From the NCBI GenBank assembly GCA_025356615.1, contig JANXSH010000063.1, positions 1 through 14,390 of the forward strand: a stretch of 14,390 bases of DNA. Reading direction: 5' to 3'. Under the pieces are notes generated by a model. The model did not search any database. It was not told the DNA's origin and was given only the letters and a program-made list of their open reading frames with translations. Both the position numbers and the translations under genes were made by a program. This document shows, piece after piece, positions 1 to 7,670 of this stretch. Position 1 is the stretch's first letter; every line of letters starts with the position of its first letter. The stretch comes from Planctomycetia bacterium (lineage in GTDB: Bacteria > Planctomycetota > Planctomycetia > Gemmatales > Gemmataceae).

Positions 1-1993
1 TCAGCGCGTCGGGCACCGCCAGGATCGGCGACGAATCGACGATGATGAAGTCCGTCTCCTGTCGGAGCTGCTCGGCCAGGGTGGCAAAGCCGGTCTGGGC
101 GATCAAGCTGAGCGCCAGCTCGTCCACCTGCCCTGCGGCAAGGATCCGAAGGCCCGGAATGCCGGTGTCGTACATGGCTTCACTCAAGGGGCACTCGCCG
201 CGAACCACCTCGCATAGGCCCGGCAGGGGCGGGGCGGCGAACACCCGATGAGCGTCGGGCTTACGGAGGTCGCCGTCGATCAGCACGGTCCGCCGACCCG
301 CGCGAGCTAGGCTCGCAGCCAGGTGGCACGCCAGGGAGGTCTTGCCCTCGCCAGCCACAGGGCTGGCGATGAGGATGATGGTGAGGTTTTCGGTTTGCGA
401 CGAGTGCAGCAGCAGGGTTCGTGTGCTGTCGATGGCCTCCTTCAATTGCTGCTCGGCCAGGGGGCCTCTCCGGTTGCCTTTGAAGTACGGCAAGCTGCCG
501 ATGACGTGCATGCCCAGTTGATCGGCGACCTCGTTGGTGGAACTCAATCGGCGCGATTGCAACTCGAAGAACACCACCAGGAACGCCACCAGGGCAAGCC
601 CGCCCCCTCCCGCCAGGCCGCTGAAGGTCGCTTTACGCAATTGCTCGTCGGGGCGGACGATGAGCGCCTCTTCGTCGAGTTTTCGGATGCGAGGGGGTGC
701 CTCTTCCTCGACCTCCATCGTGGAGACCTTCTGGTTGAGGGTCTTGGCGATCGAATCGGCCTGGTCCATTTCGGATCTGAAGTCCTCCAGGTCCAGCGCC
801 TGGACATTCAGTTGTTTCGCTTCTGCGCTGAGGCGCGTGCAGTCCTTTTCCTCGACCTTTGCGAGGTTTTTCAAATGCACGAGGCGAGACTTGAGCGACC
901 CCAATCCGACGACCGCCTCGCGCGCCTTGGCGGCTTTGAGGTCGCCTAGCAGAGCCTTCCGCAAACTATCGCGCTTCCCCTTCGCCTCGGCACGCTTGGA
1001 ATCGAGTTCGGCCTGAACCTGCTTGACCAGCGGCTCCTCTCGCCCCCGCACAGCCCGGCTCAGTTCTTTCTCCACCCGGAGTTCGAGTTGGTTGATCTGA
1101 GTTGCCAACGCGGCAAGGCGGGGATCCTTTTCCAGGGCCGTTTCTACCTCTTCCTGCGAGACGGTGAATCCCTCCGTCTTGCCCATCTCCATCTGGACCA
1201 ACATCGTTTCCAGCGAACGAATTTCGCTTCGTCGCTGGGTCAACTCTCGGCTGACCAGTTCGTATTCCCGGCTGGCCATTTGTTGCTTGAGGACCACGCT
1301 TTCTGGGTTGCCGGTGCCGACTTGTTCCCGCAGCTTGCGCATGCTCAAGCGGATATTCTTGAGCTTCTTGTCGTAGCGACCGGCGATTTCGCGCAACAAG
1401 GCGATCCGCTTCTGATGCTTTTGTGCTTCCTTATCGACCACCTCCGTCAGGTACGCCGCCGTGACGGCATCGACGAGGACTTTCAGTTCCGGCATCTCCT
1501 CGGCCGAGCCTAGCAAAGAGATCTGCATGATCTCAGGACTGGAGCCGAAGTTGACCCGAATCTCCTTCTCGAGCCACTCGAGATGGTTGGGGACGGTGTC
1601 GAGAATGTTCAGGTTGGCGACCTTCGGCGATCGCAAGGCCGCTGCGAGGAGGATCCGGCTCTTGATGAGCGCCACCTGAGTTCGCTTGTACGTCTCGAAG
1701 TCAGTGGTCCGCTCGCGGTTTTCAAAGGCGACACTCTGCACTACCGAGGCGACGTGCAAGGACTGGATGGCAGTCTGTTTGCCCGGCGGCAAGAAGAACC
1801 ACACACTGGCACCAGCGATCGAGGCGACGATGATCCCCAAGACGCTCACGAGCAACCACCGTCGCCGCAGCGCGTGGAGACCTTGCTTCGCATCGAACCC
1901 TTTCGCCTTGGCGGTTCGAGGCGGTCCCCCGCTGTTCGTTCCCAGGAGGGTCGGTTGATCGTTGGAAGGAATGATGTTCCCGTGCATACTCAT
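1..1993 (-). CDS. Polysaccharide co-polymerase / tyrosine autokinase (Wzc/BY-kinase type), 3' end outside window
   Basis: The 664 visible codons read without a stop and run off the left edge. The protein starts with a short cytoplasmic tail and a membrane segment at about residues 46-68. A Wzz-like periplasmic part with long charged helices, likely coiled coil (about 185-430), follows. A second membrane segment lies at about 455-476, and then the cytoplasmic kinase domain. That domain has Walker A (SPVAGEGKT, 544-552), the bacterial tyrosine-kinase Walker A' (VLIDGDLRKP, 570-579) and Walker B (FIIVDSSP, 649-656). Proteins of this family sit in the inner membrane and control chain length and export of exopolysaccharide through autophosphorylation of a C-terminal tyrosine cluster; that cluster would lie beyond the window and cannot be checked. 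The ATG at 1993 is chosen because GGAG lies 10 nt upstream; an ATG two codons later (1987) is the alternative. It follows the exosortase gene by 89 bp on the same strand, so they are probably co-transcribed. Confidence 0.93.
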   Translation of the reverse strand, partial: MSMHGNIIPSNDQPTLLGTNSGGPPRTAKAKGFDAKQGLHALRRRWLLVSVLGIIVASIAGASVWFFLPPGKQTAIQSLHVASVVQSVAFENRERTTDFETYKRTQVALIKSRILLAAALRSPKVANLNILDTVPNHLEWLEKEIRVNFGSSPEIMQISLLGSAEEMPELKVLVDAVTAAYLTEVVDKEAQKHQKRIALLREIAGRYDKKLKNIRLSMRKLREQVGTGNPESVVLKQQMASREYELVSRELTQRRSEIRSLETMLVQMEMGKTEGFTVSQEEVETALEKDPRLAALATQINQLELRVEKELSRAVRGREEPLVKQVQAELDSKRAEAKGKRDSLRKALLGDLKAAKAREAVVGLGSLKSRLVHLKNLAKVEEKDCTRLSAEAKQLNVQALDLEDFRSEMDQADSIAKTLNQKVSTMEVEEEAPPRIRKLDEEALIVRPDEQLRKATFSGLAGGGGLALVAFLVVFFELQSRRLSSTNEVADQLGMHVIGSLPYFKGNRRGPLAEQQLKEAIDSTRTLLLHSSQTENLTIILIASPVAGEGKTSLACHLAASLARAGRRTVLIDGDLRKPDAHRVFAAPPLPGLCEVVRGECPLSEAMYDTGIPGLRILAAGQVDELALSLIAQTGFATLAEQLRQETDFIIVDSSPILAVPDAL

Positions 1994-2082
1994 GAGATCG
2001 ATGCTCCGTGGGGGACGAATCAGACGGACGGAACTACTTCAGGGACGAGGAATCGAAAGCGGGGGCCACGACAGGCGTCGGA

Positions 2083-3009
2083 TCAGATCCCTGATCCTCT
2101 CGGGGTGAGAAGCGTTCCCGGCCCGAGAGGGACATGGACCTTCTCCGTCGCAGGTAGAAGAATCAAGTCGATGAATTTCGTTACCAACCATAGCATGCCC
2201 AGCGCCAAGGGCATCATCAGCCAACCAGACAGGTCATGGAAGATGAGGTTCCCCAACTGCTCTCCGAATCCCCAATACGCAACAGCCGTCAGTGCAATCC
2301 GCACGACGTTGGCACAGATAGCGATGGGAATCGCGGCGAGGACGATAATCACTCGATCGACCCAATAACGGGGGTTCATGATGGCCACAGCAACGGCAAG
2401 GGCCAGGAAGACGAAGAGCATGCTCAGGCCACTGCACGCCTCGGCGATGCCGATCTGGTAATCGTCGACGAGCAAGGTGTGTCCTTCCATGACGACGGGA
2501 AAGCCGATCGTCTGCAAAGTGTAGCCGCTCGTGAAGGTGGCGATCCCTCGAAGAGGCCCCGACAGCCAATGAGCCAGCCGAAAAGGCAAGGGGATCATGA
2601 ACAACAAGAACATCGTTGCTTGCCAGGACCAACGGACGGCCGGAATTCCTCCGAGCAGGGCCGCCAGCCCCAGCAGCGTCGGCACCAGAGCAACTGCGTT
2701 GAGGTAGTCCACAGCGACATAGCCGCCGGCGACCAACAGAACACAGCCCAGACCCAGGAGCACGAGGCCGAGCCAGGATCCCTGGAAGCGGACATCGTCG
2801 AGGAGGCGTCGGCGACGATACAACAAGAATGCCGCAAAAAGAGGTACGAGGAACCCGTGGGAGTATTCCGGATTCGTCCGCCACGCATGAACGATCATCA
2901 CGAGACTGGGCCAGAAGACCCATCCACATAAGAGCGCAAACCCACCGCCGACCCAGAATTGGGCGGTGCGTAAGGCAATCATCGAAGGTTCCATGAGGCG
3001 CGATGGCAC
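2083..3009 (-). CDS. Exosortase/archaeosortase family membrane protease-transpeptidase
   Basis: This 308-residue multi-pass membrane protein has the exosortase signature. The catalytic cysteine is in EACSGL (Cys192), the conserved arginine in NVVRI (Arg237), and a conserved histidine in FHDLSGW (His258). Each sits at the edge of a hydrophobic helix, as in the EpsH/XrtA family. Exosortases recognise the C-terminal PEP-CTERM tripartite signal of secreted proteins and cleave it at the membrane, and they usually sit with exopolysaccharide genes. Here a tyrosine autokinase follows directly and a PEP-CTERM protein lies upstream on the same strand, which matches that association. The length is that of the membrane domain alone, with no C-terminal EpsI-type extension. 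The GTG at 3009 is chosen because AGGAG precedes it by 7 nt; ATGs at 2994 and 2982 are possible but have no such site. I cannot assign the exosortase subtype by eye. Confidence 0.93.
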   Translation of the reverse strand: MPSRLMEPSMIALRTAQFWVGGGFALLCGWVFWPSLVMIVHAWRTNPEYSHGFLVPLFAAFLLYRRRRLLDDVRFQGSWLGLVLLGLGCVLLVAGGYVAVDYLNAVALVPTLLGLAALLGGIPAVRWSWQATMFLLFMIPLPFRLAHWLSGPLRGIATFTSGYTLQTIGFPVVMEGHTLLVDDYQIGIAEACSGLSMLFVFLALAVAVAIMNPRYWVDRVIIVLAAIPIAICANVVRIALTAVAYWGFGEQLGNLIFHDLSGWLMMPLALGMLWLVTKFIDLILLPATEKVHVPLGPGTLLTPRGSGI

Positions 3010-3564
3010 TCTTCAACTCCTGGGACACGAATGTGCAGCATGGTGGCATCTTCCAGGCAGCAACTCGAGTTACGGTCACTTTGGGGTGGGAGGACGACTT
3101 TCCGTCGCATCGATCTCGAGCAGGGTGGGGGGATACGGCACGGCTTGGGCAAATCACATCCGTGCGAACGGGAGGGAAATAGGACAGGGTGAAAAGCCCT
3201 GATTATGACCCTCGACCAGAACGTCCTGTCCTGGTCGCAGAGACGTGTGATCCATTCCGAGGACCAACACGTCGGGGGGAGAGTTTTGGAAGAGAACTTT
3301 TATCCAGACGATCCACATGCCTCTGCAAAGCAACCTCTGGGAAGAATTACCGAAACGATGAATCTGGTATTTGTTAAACGCGCCTCGCACAAAATAGTTC
3401 CTCAATCGAGGGAAAATTCCGGCCTTATCGGCTACATCGGTTATTCCGGCCACGAGTCGCTGAAGTACGATCGAGTTTGCATCAACGCTATCATATATGT
3501 ACCCGTATCCTCGCCCAGTGAATTCGCGATGAATTCGAGCATTGGGTGGTGTGAGTTCCGCGCC

Positions 3565-3663
3565 CCTGAATTGCGCAACTAGGTGGAGTATATTACCCAG
3601 ATTAACAAAATGGGCAGGATTTGGCAATCTGGGTATGCAATATCAGGATTTGCGCAATTCAGG
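3565..3663. repeat. Nested perfect inverted repeats
   Basis: The outer arms are 14 bp and exact (CCTGAATTGCGCAA at 3565-3578, its reverse complement at 3650-3663). The inner arms are 10 bp and exact (TACCCAGATT at 3594-3603, its reverse complement at 3626-3635). The right half also contains an imperfect direct repeat of period 29 (CAGGATTTG-like at 3615 and 3644). The segments between inner and outer arms do not pair well, so a folded form would be two stems separated by an internal loop. It could be a regulator-binding array, a structured RNA or a small transposon-like element; its role is unknown. Confidence 0.7.
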
Positions 3664-4040
3664 CTATACTTCGCGAGTGCGGGAATGAGTCAACAGGCGA
3701 AGGAGCTGCGGTTCCTGTTCTTAGTCGGTTTCGCTACAGGCGGTGTAAAGGGCGTTGGCGGTGTCTGACACGAGATGATCTTGCCTCGGCAACCCGCTTG
3801 CTTCGTGCGGCTCCCTGTGTCACTCCTAACCGCGACGAGTATAGCTGGGGACACGGTCGTAGATGGGAGGAACGTTTCTGTTTCGGCTGTGGATGAGGTC
3901 CGATGGGACCAGTGCATCAAAGCGTCCCCCTCGAAGTCGAGGAAGTCGAATCCCGAAACTCTTGGCTCGCCGCTCCGGCGGGGTCGAGGGGGGCGAGATA
4001 AAGGTGACGGCAAGGCATCGGCAAGGAAAAGACAACGAAG

Positions 4041-4103
4041 TTTTAGCCACGACGCAACGCGGAGCGCGATTGGCTCGCGCTCCGCGTTGCGTCGTGGCTA
4101 AAA
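4041..4103. repeat. Perfect 29-bp inverted repeat with 5-nt loop
   Basis: The arm at 4041-4069 begins TTTTAGCCACGACGCAACGC and is matched exactly by its reverse complement at 4075-4103; the loop is TTGGC. It lies about 70 nt past the stop codon of the PEP-CTERM gene. As RNA it would form a very stable stem, but neither strand has a U-tract after it, so it is not a textbook intrinsic terminator. It may protect or end the transcript, or be a copy of a dispersed REP/MITE-like palindrome. Confidence 0.85.
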
Positions 4104-4172
4104 CCTCGCATCAGATACAGTAGAATGAACCTATTTCCCTTTAAGGAAGGTAGGATCGGATTCATCGACGAA

Positions 4173-5600
4173 TCAGACGCCGCTCGTCGATGCCAACCGA
4201 TGTTTCCGACAGGAACGGAGGTGCCAGAAGAGAAGACAGGCTCCCATTCCGCTCGCCAATATCAAACTGCTCGGCTCGGGCACCGGCTTGGGAGGTGGTG
4301 GAGGCGGAGGTGGGGGTGGATTCTTGCCACCGGGATCGGGTGTTCCTCCCCCTCCGTTGGGTGTCCCATTCGGGAATGCCGGTGTGCCGGTCCCATTGCC
4401 GTTTCCGCTACCACCGAATCCGCCAGCCCCACCCAGTCCTCCTGTGGGGTTTCCGAACTGACTGGTCAAGCCCGCCAAACCGCCCGATGAGCCGGTCAGT
4501 CCGCTGGTGGCTCCGCTGTCCGAGTTGGACCGAAGCCCAGAAACCCAATCACTGCTCGAACCATCCGTATCTTGCAAGCCTGGAGTTGGGACACTGCCGT
4601 TTACCACGAGGTCTCCGGGTTCGTCCGGGTTGACGAGCGTCGTTCCGCGGATTTGAACCGGGGTCTCGCGGGGAGGGGCGTTGGACGTGAATCCAAAGAG
4701 GGTGGACCGATCTCCGGGTTTCAGCGGGGAGTCATCCCATACGGCGACCAAATTGTTGGTGCTATCGAGGATCTGATCGGTTGGGGCTTTCTTTTCGGAA
4801 CCCGTTTGCTTCGCTACGAGATTCTGATCCAACTCGTACCGGACGAGGTATCGATCAGAGTCACGACCCTTTCCTGCCCCTGCTCCCTTGTCTTCGATCT
4901 CTTTTTTCGGGAGAGCCTTTTTCTCGCGCCATCCGAGAATAACCTCTTCGGGATGGCGACCGACATCTTCCCCCTCGGCGGCAGGAACGATCTTGTTCCC
5001 CAACTGAATGGGACGGGTGTAATATTTATTACGGACCAAGATCGCCGGGGCCGGGTGGGCGAACTTCTCTTTTGCGAACGGTTTCCATTTCGTCGAAATG
5101 GGGCGGATGGCTTGCTCGGGCTTCCCGTCGGTCAACGCGACGGCAAAGCCCACGCCTCGTTTGTACTTACTCTCGAGGTCTACGAACTTGCCGAACGATG
5201 TCACTCTTTGGGATTCCAGAGTGATCGTGACGGATGCCAGGTTCCTACCCTGATCCGCGTCGTTCATCACCTGGTACAGGTAGAGATATCGCGCGGTCGT
5301 GTCGAGCCGCGAAGTGCTATCCTCTTTACCCGACCGTCTCCCGCTGACGAAATACCCCTCGATATCTTTGATCCCGGTATCCCAGGGATCGCCTTCCTTG
5401 CCGCCTGCCCGGTCGTAGACTTGAAAATAGACTGTCGCGCCAATCCACTGTTCCTTGGCATCCGCCTCTTTGCGAGTTCCGGGGCGGGTGTAGCCGGTCC
5501 ACTTCGTCAGAGCCTCCGCATCGACCCGGCCACAGACGTACAGGAAGACCCAGCCAATGAGCATCGGTACGAGCCAAAGTCGAGCTATGCGAGTGACCAT
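4173..5600 (-). CDS. PEP-CTERM sorting-signal secreted protein
   Basis: The protein has an N-terminal signal peptide (about residues 1-28: basic start, hydrophobic LWLVPMLIGWVFLYV, then GRVDA). A soluble region (about 29-340) with YFQVYDRAGG and RYLYLYQVMND segments follows, then a Gly/Ser/Asn-rich low-complexity linker (about 345-427) and a run of ten prolines (428-437). The C-terminus is a typical exosortase substrate signal: VPEPSS (PEP at 441-443), a hydrophobic stretch (445-460) and a basic tail (RSCRKHR, 462-468). It should be exported, then processed by an exosortase such as the one encoded downstream. I do not recognise the soluble domain, so its own function is unknown. The ATG at 5600 is chosen because it puts the signal peptide right at the N-terminus; in-frame starts at 5636 (ATG) and 5639 (GTG) would add 12 or 13 residues. 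None has a clear ribosome-binding site. Confidence 0.87.
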   Translation of the reverse strand: MVTRIARLWLVPMLIGWVFLYVCGRVDAEALTKWTGYTRPGTRKEADAKEQWIGATVYFQVYDRAGGKEGDPWDTGIKDIEGYFVSGRRSGKEDSTSRLDTTARYLYLYQVMNDADQGRNLASVTITLESQRVTSFGKFVDLESKYKRGVGFAVALTDGKPEQAIRPISTKWKPFAKEKFAHPAPAILVRNKYYTRPIQLGNKIVPAAEGEDVGRHPEEVILGWREKKALPKKEIEDKGAGAGKGRDSDRYLVRYELDQNLVAKQTGSEKKAPTDQILDSTNNLVAVWDDSPLKPGDRSTLFGFTSNAPPRETPVQIRGTTLVNPDEPGDLVVNGSVPTPGLQDTDGSSSDWVSGLRSNSDSGATSGLTGSSGGLAGLTSQFGNPTGGLGGAGGFGGSGNGNGTGTPAFPNGTPNGGGGTPDPGGKNPPPPPPPPPPKPVPEPSSLILASGMGACLLFWHLRSCRKHRLASTSGV

Positions 5601-5647
5601 GGGTAGGCTTCGTGGGCCAAGGTAGGTGGGATTCATCACAATATATC

Positions 5648-5676
5648 ATCATTAGATGAGTCAACTCATTTGTCAA
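5648..5676 (-). promoter_or_regulatory. Candidate promoter and dyad upstream of the PEP-CTERM gene
   Basis: On the minus strand a consensus -35 hexamer TTGACA (5676-5671) is followed after 17 bp by AATGAT (5653-5648), a 4/6 match to a -10 box, in an A/T-rich stretch. Transcription would start near 5642, giving about 40 nt of leader before the ATG at 5600. A 6-bp dyad (ATGAGT-CA-ACTCAT, 5656-5669) lies between the hexamers, where a repressor could act. Based on sequence match alone. Confidence 0.35.
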
Positions 5677-5767
5677 TGGGGCGATTCCTCTGAGATTTAG
5701 TGATTTTGCGATCGGTACTCGAATCCAACTTCGGGTGTGAATGGGCGAGGATGAATTTTCACCGTAT

Positions 5768-5780
5768 CCAAGAATCTTGG
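5768..5780. promoter_or_regulatory. 13-bp palindrome in the divergent intergenic region
   Basis: CCAAGAATCTTGG is a perfect palindrome around a central A. It lies in the roughly 330-bp region between the minus-strand PEP-CTERM gene and the plus-strand fumarase gene, and could be a dimeric regulator site. I see no other strong signal in the rest of that region, and a palindrome this short could occur by chance. Confidence 0.2.
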
Positions 5781-5928
5781 GCGGACGGAGCAGGGCGTAC
5801 AGGGCAACGGAACGTCGCGTGTTCGTGAGCGCACGAGGATCTGGGGTCACACATTCTCTCCGCTTGCTTCCCCCTTCGCCGACCCTACACTACCCCTGTC
5901 GCCCTCCCCCGCTCTCGGGTCGCAAGCC

Positions 5929-6747
5929 ATGAACACCGCTCGCTTCCACGCCCATCTCCTCGAGCTGATCCGCCGCACCTCCGCCTTCCTGCCGCCCGAC
6001 GTGAGCGAGGTCATCGACGCCCACCGCGCGCTCGAGCAGGCCGGGAGTAAGGCCAACCTCGCCCTCGAACTCGTCGCCCAGAACATCGGCCTCGCCAAGC
6101 GCCACAGCGCACCGATCTGCCAGGACACCGGCACGATCGGCTTCTTCATCACGACGCCGGTCGGGTTCGACCAGATCGAGTTGGAGGAGCTCTGCGAGGA
6201 GGCCGTCGCCGAGGCGACCGCGAAGGGCTACCTGCGGCAGAACTCCGTCGATAGCGTCACGGGGCACAACACCGGCAACAACCTCGGGCCGGGCAGCCCG
6301 ATCTTCCATTTCCACCAGCACCGGGCCGACACCGTCGATATCCGCCTCGTCCTCAAGGGCGGAGGCTGCGAGAACATGAGCGCCCAGTATTCGCTGCCCG
6401 CGACACTCGAGGGCAAGCGGTTCGACCGCGACCTCGAGGGCGTCCGCAGCTGCATCCTCGATGCCGTCTGGCAGGCGCAGGGCAAGGGGTGTGGCCCCGG
6501 CTTCCTCGGCGTGTGCGTCGGAAGCGATCGGGCGGGAGGGTACTCCGTCGCCAAGGAGCAGTTGCTCCGCCTGTGCGACGACACCAACCCCGACCCGCGC
6601 CTCGCCGAGTTGGAGGCCCGCATCCTGGATGAGGCCAACCAGCTCGACATCGGGCCGATGGGCTTCAGCGGCAAACTCACGGTCGGCTCGTGCAAGATCA
6701 CCGCGAATAACCGCCTGCCCGCGTCGTTCTTCGTCAGCGTCGCCTAG
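5929..6747 (+). CDS. Fumarate hydratase class I (Fe-S), N-terminal part, interrupted by in-frame TAG
   Basis: These 272 codons hold most of the catalytic alpha domain of a class I [4Fe-4S] fumarase/tartrate dehydratase, which interconverts fumarate and malate in the TCA cycle. Visible motifs are APICQDTGT (Cys64, first cluster ligand), SVTGHNTGNNLGPGSP (110-124), KGGGCENMS (143-151) and GKGCGPGFLGVCVGSD (Cys188, second ligand). The third ligand is missing: translation stops at TAG 6745-6747, and the next two codons, in the same frame, encode Met-Cys. That Cys is 87 residues after Cys188, the spacing I recall for the E. coli tartrate dehydratase alpha subunit. The product ending here should therefore not be able to hold a normal cluster. 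The ATG at 5929 has no strong ribosome-binding site, but it starts the recognisable family N-terminus and no better start was seen. The two parts together would give 509 positions, close to a full class I enzyme. Confidence 0.85.
   Translation: MNTARFHAHLLELIRRTSAFLPPDVSEVIDAHRALEQAGSKANLALELVAQNIGLAKRHSAPICQDTGTIGFFITTPVGFDQIELEELCEEAVAEATAKGYLRQNSVDSVTGHNTGNNLGPGSPIFHFHQHRADTVDIRLVLKGGGCENMSAQYSLPATLEGKRFDRDLEGVRSCILDAVWQAQGKGCGPGFLGVCVGSDRAGGYSVAKEQLLRLCDDTNPDPRLAELEARILDEANQLDIGPMGFSGKLTVGSCKITANNRLPASFFVSVA
6745..6747 (+). other. In-frame amber stop splitting the fumarase
   Basis: A single TAG followed immediately by ATG TGC TGG in the same frame. It lies inside the catalytic domain rather than between domains. 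Possible explanations are a recent nonsense mutation, a sequencing or assembly error, or stop-codon readthrough. One base change from TAC or TAT (Tyr) is the simplest origin, but other one-step ancestors (Gln, Glu, Lys, Leu, Ser, Trp) are possible. Confidence 0.9.
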
Positions 6748-7458
6748 ATGTGCTGGGCGTTCCGGCGGCGCGGCGTCGTCCTCGACGCCGAGGGCGAGGT
6801 CGTCGAGTGGTTGTATCAATCGCCCGGCGAGTTCGATCGGGACTATTCGCACGCCGGGCCGGAACTCATCGACCTCGGAGCCTCCGGCCCCAAGGCGATC
6901 CGCCTTACGACGCCACTCAGCGAGGAGACCGTCCGCAACCTCCGCGCGGGGGACATGGTGCTATTGTCCGGCACCGTCTTCACCGGGCGCGACGAGGTCC
7001 ACAAGTACCTCTACAAGGGCAACGATTTGCCAGTCCTCCAAGGCAGCGTGATCTACCACTGCGGCCCCGTCGTCATGGAGAAGGACGGTGTCTACCGCGT
7101 CACCGCGGCCGGGCCGACCACGTCGATCCGCGAGGAGCCGTACCAGGCGAACGTCATCGAGCGATTCGGCATCAAGGCCGTCATCGGCAAGGGCGGCATG
7201 GGGCCGAAGACGCTCGAGGCGTGCAAGCAACACGGCTGCGTCTACCTGCACGCGATCGGCGGCGCGGCCCAGATCTACGCGAAGTGCATCGAGGGCGTGG
7301 ACGACGTGTTCTTGAAGCAATTCGGGAGCCCCGAGGCGGTGTGGCAGCTGCGCGTCAAGGACTTCCCCGTCGTCGTCACGATGGACGCGCACGGCCGGTC
7401 GCTGCACCAGGAGGTGAGCGACGGGTCGAAGGCGCGGCTGGCGGGGGTGTTGCGATGA
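6748..7458 (+). CDS. Fumarate hydratase class I, C-terminal part (beta domain)
   Basis: This frame continues the previous reading frame directly after the stop. It starts with MCWAFRR, whose Cys matches the third [4Fe-4S] ligand (the SCSADRN region of E. coli FumA). The swivelling beta domain follows: RAGDMVLLSGTVFTGRDEVHK, YHCGPVV, AGPTTSIREEPY, KGGMGPKT, HAIGGAAQIYA and a C-terminal block ending KDFPVVVTMDAHG. All are class I fumarase features. No ribosome-binding site lies before the ATG at 6748, so separate synthesis could come only from coupling across the TAGATG junction. A natural beta subunit would not begin with the last cluster ligand of the alpha domain, so I read this as the 3' half of one interrupted gene. 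The function is lost unless the stop is read through or is an error. Confidence 0.85.
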   Translation: MCWAFRRRGVVLDAEGEVVEWLYQSPGEFDRDYSHAGPELIDLGASGPKAIRLTTPLSEETVRNLRAGDMVLLSGTVFTGRDEVHKYLYKGNDLPVLQGSVIYHCGPVVMEKDGVYRVTAAGPTTSIREEPYQANVIERFGIKAVIGKGGMGPKTLEACKQHGCVYLHAIGGAAQIYAKCIEGVDDVFLKQFGSPEAVWQLRVKDFPVVVTMDAHGRSLHQEVSDGSKARLAGVLR

Positions 7459-7670
7459 CAAAACTTCACTCCCAGCCCGCTGGCTTATGAGGAAGGAGGG
7501 GCTAGACTTGCCAGAGACGGAAGTTCGGGGGCGGAGGTTCGCGTGAGGTTGATCCGTAAGGGGTCGAGCAACGCGAGGGCACCACCCTACGAGCATGATG
7601 GACACCCCCCAGGCTTTTCCTTCCGGGGGAGAGTATCTTTCGACGCCCTCACCCCGGCAGTAGAATCCTA

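Larger units (their letters stand above)
3010..4172. other. 1.16-kb gap with no supportable gene; structured repeats
   Basis: Several open frames of 60-157 codons exist on both strands here. None has a recognisable motif, a good ribosome-binding site or the G/C-rich third-position bias of the flanking genes. Parts are clearly poorer in G+C than the neighbours; the 60 bases from 3601 contain 24 G or C. The gap holds nested inverted repeats (3565-3663), a looser dyad (arms 3926-3934 and 3984-3992, with a small hairpin at 3968-3980 inside) and a perfect long hairpin (4041-4103). It may combine the upstream region of the exosortase gene, the 3' end of the PEP-CTERM transcript and remnants of small mobile or repetitive elements. 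A decayed gene cannot be excluded. Confidence 0.5.

Noticed and set aside
323..1016. Overlapping plus-strand open frames
   Set aside because: They are antisense to the tyrosine autokinase, whose frame is continuous and carries Walker A, A' and B.
3154..3627. 157-codon minus-strand open frame as a gene
   Set aside because: No domain or ribosome-binding site is seen, its start overlaps the nested inverted repeat, and its composition is unlike the neighbours. It is kept only as a possibility within the gap entry.
3622..3640. Sigma-54-like promoter (TGGCA ... TGC)
   Set aside because: The GG to GC spacing is two bases too long, and no plus-strand gene lies downstream.
3926..3992. Inverted repeat CCCCCTCGA/TCGAGGGGG
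   Set aside because: The arms are only 9 bp, C/G-rich and 49 nt apart, so chance is a reasonable explanation. It is mentioned in the gap entry but not called separately.
4041..4103. Intrinsic (rho-independent) terminator
   Set aside because: The stem is very strong, but each strand ends in AAAA followed by mixed sequence rather than a U-tract.
4572..5606. 344-codon open frame on the plus strand
   Set aside because: It is antisense to the PEP-CTERM gene, which has both a signal peptide and a sorting signal.
5890..6852. 320-codon open frame on the minus strand
   Set aside because: It is antisense to the fumarase N-terminal half. The family motifs are all on the plus strand.
5929..7458. A genuine two-subunit fumarase
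   Set aside because: The break lies before the third cluster cysteine, inside the alpha domain, and the second frame has no ribosome-binding site. Natural two-subunit enzymes split after the alpha domain.
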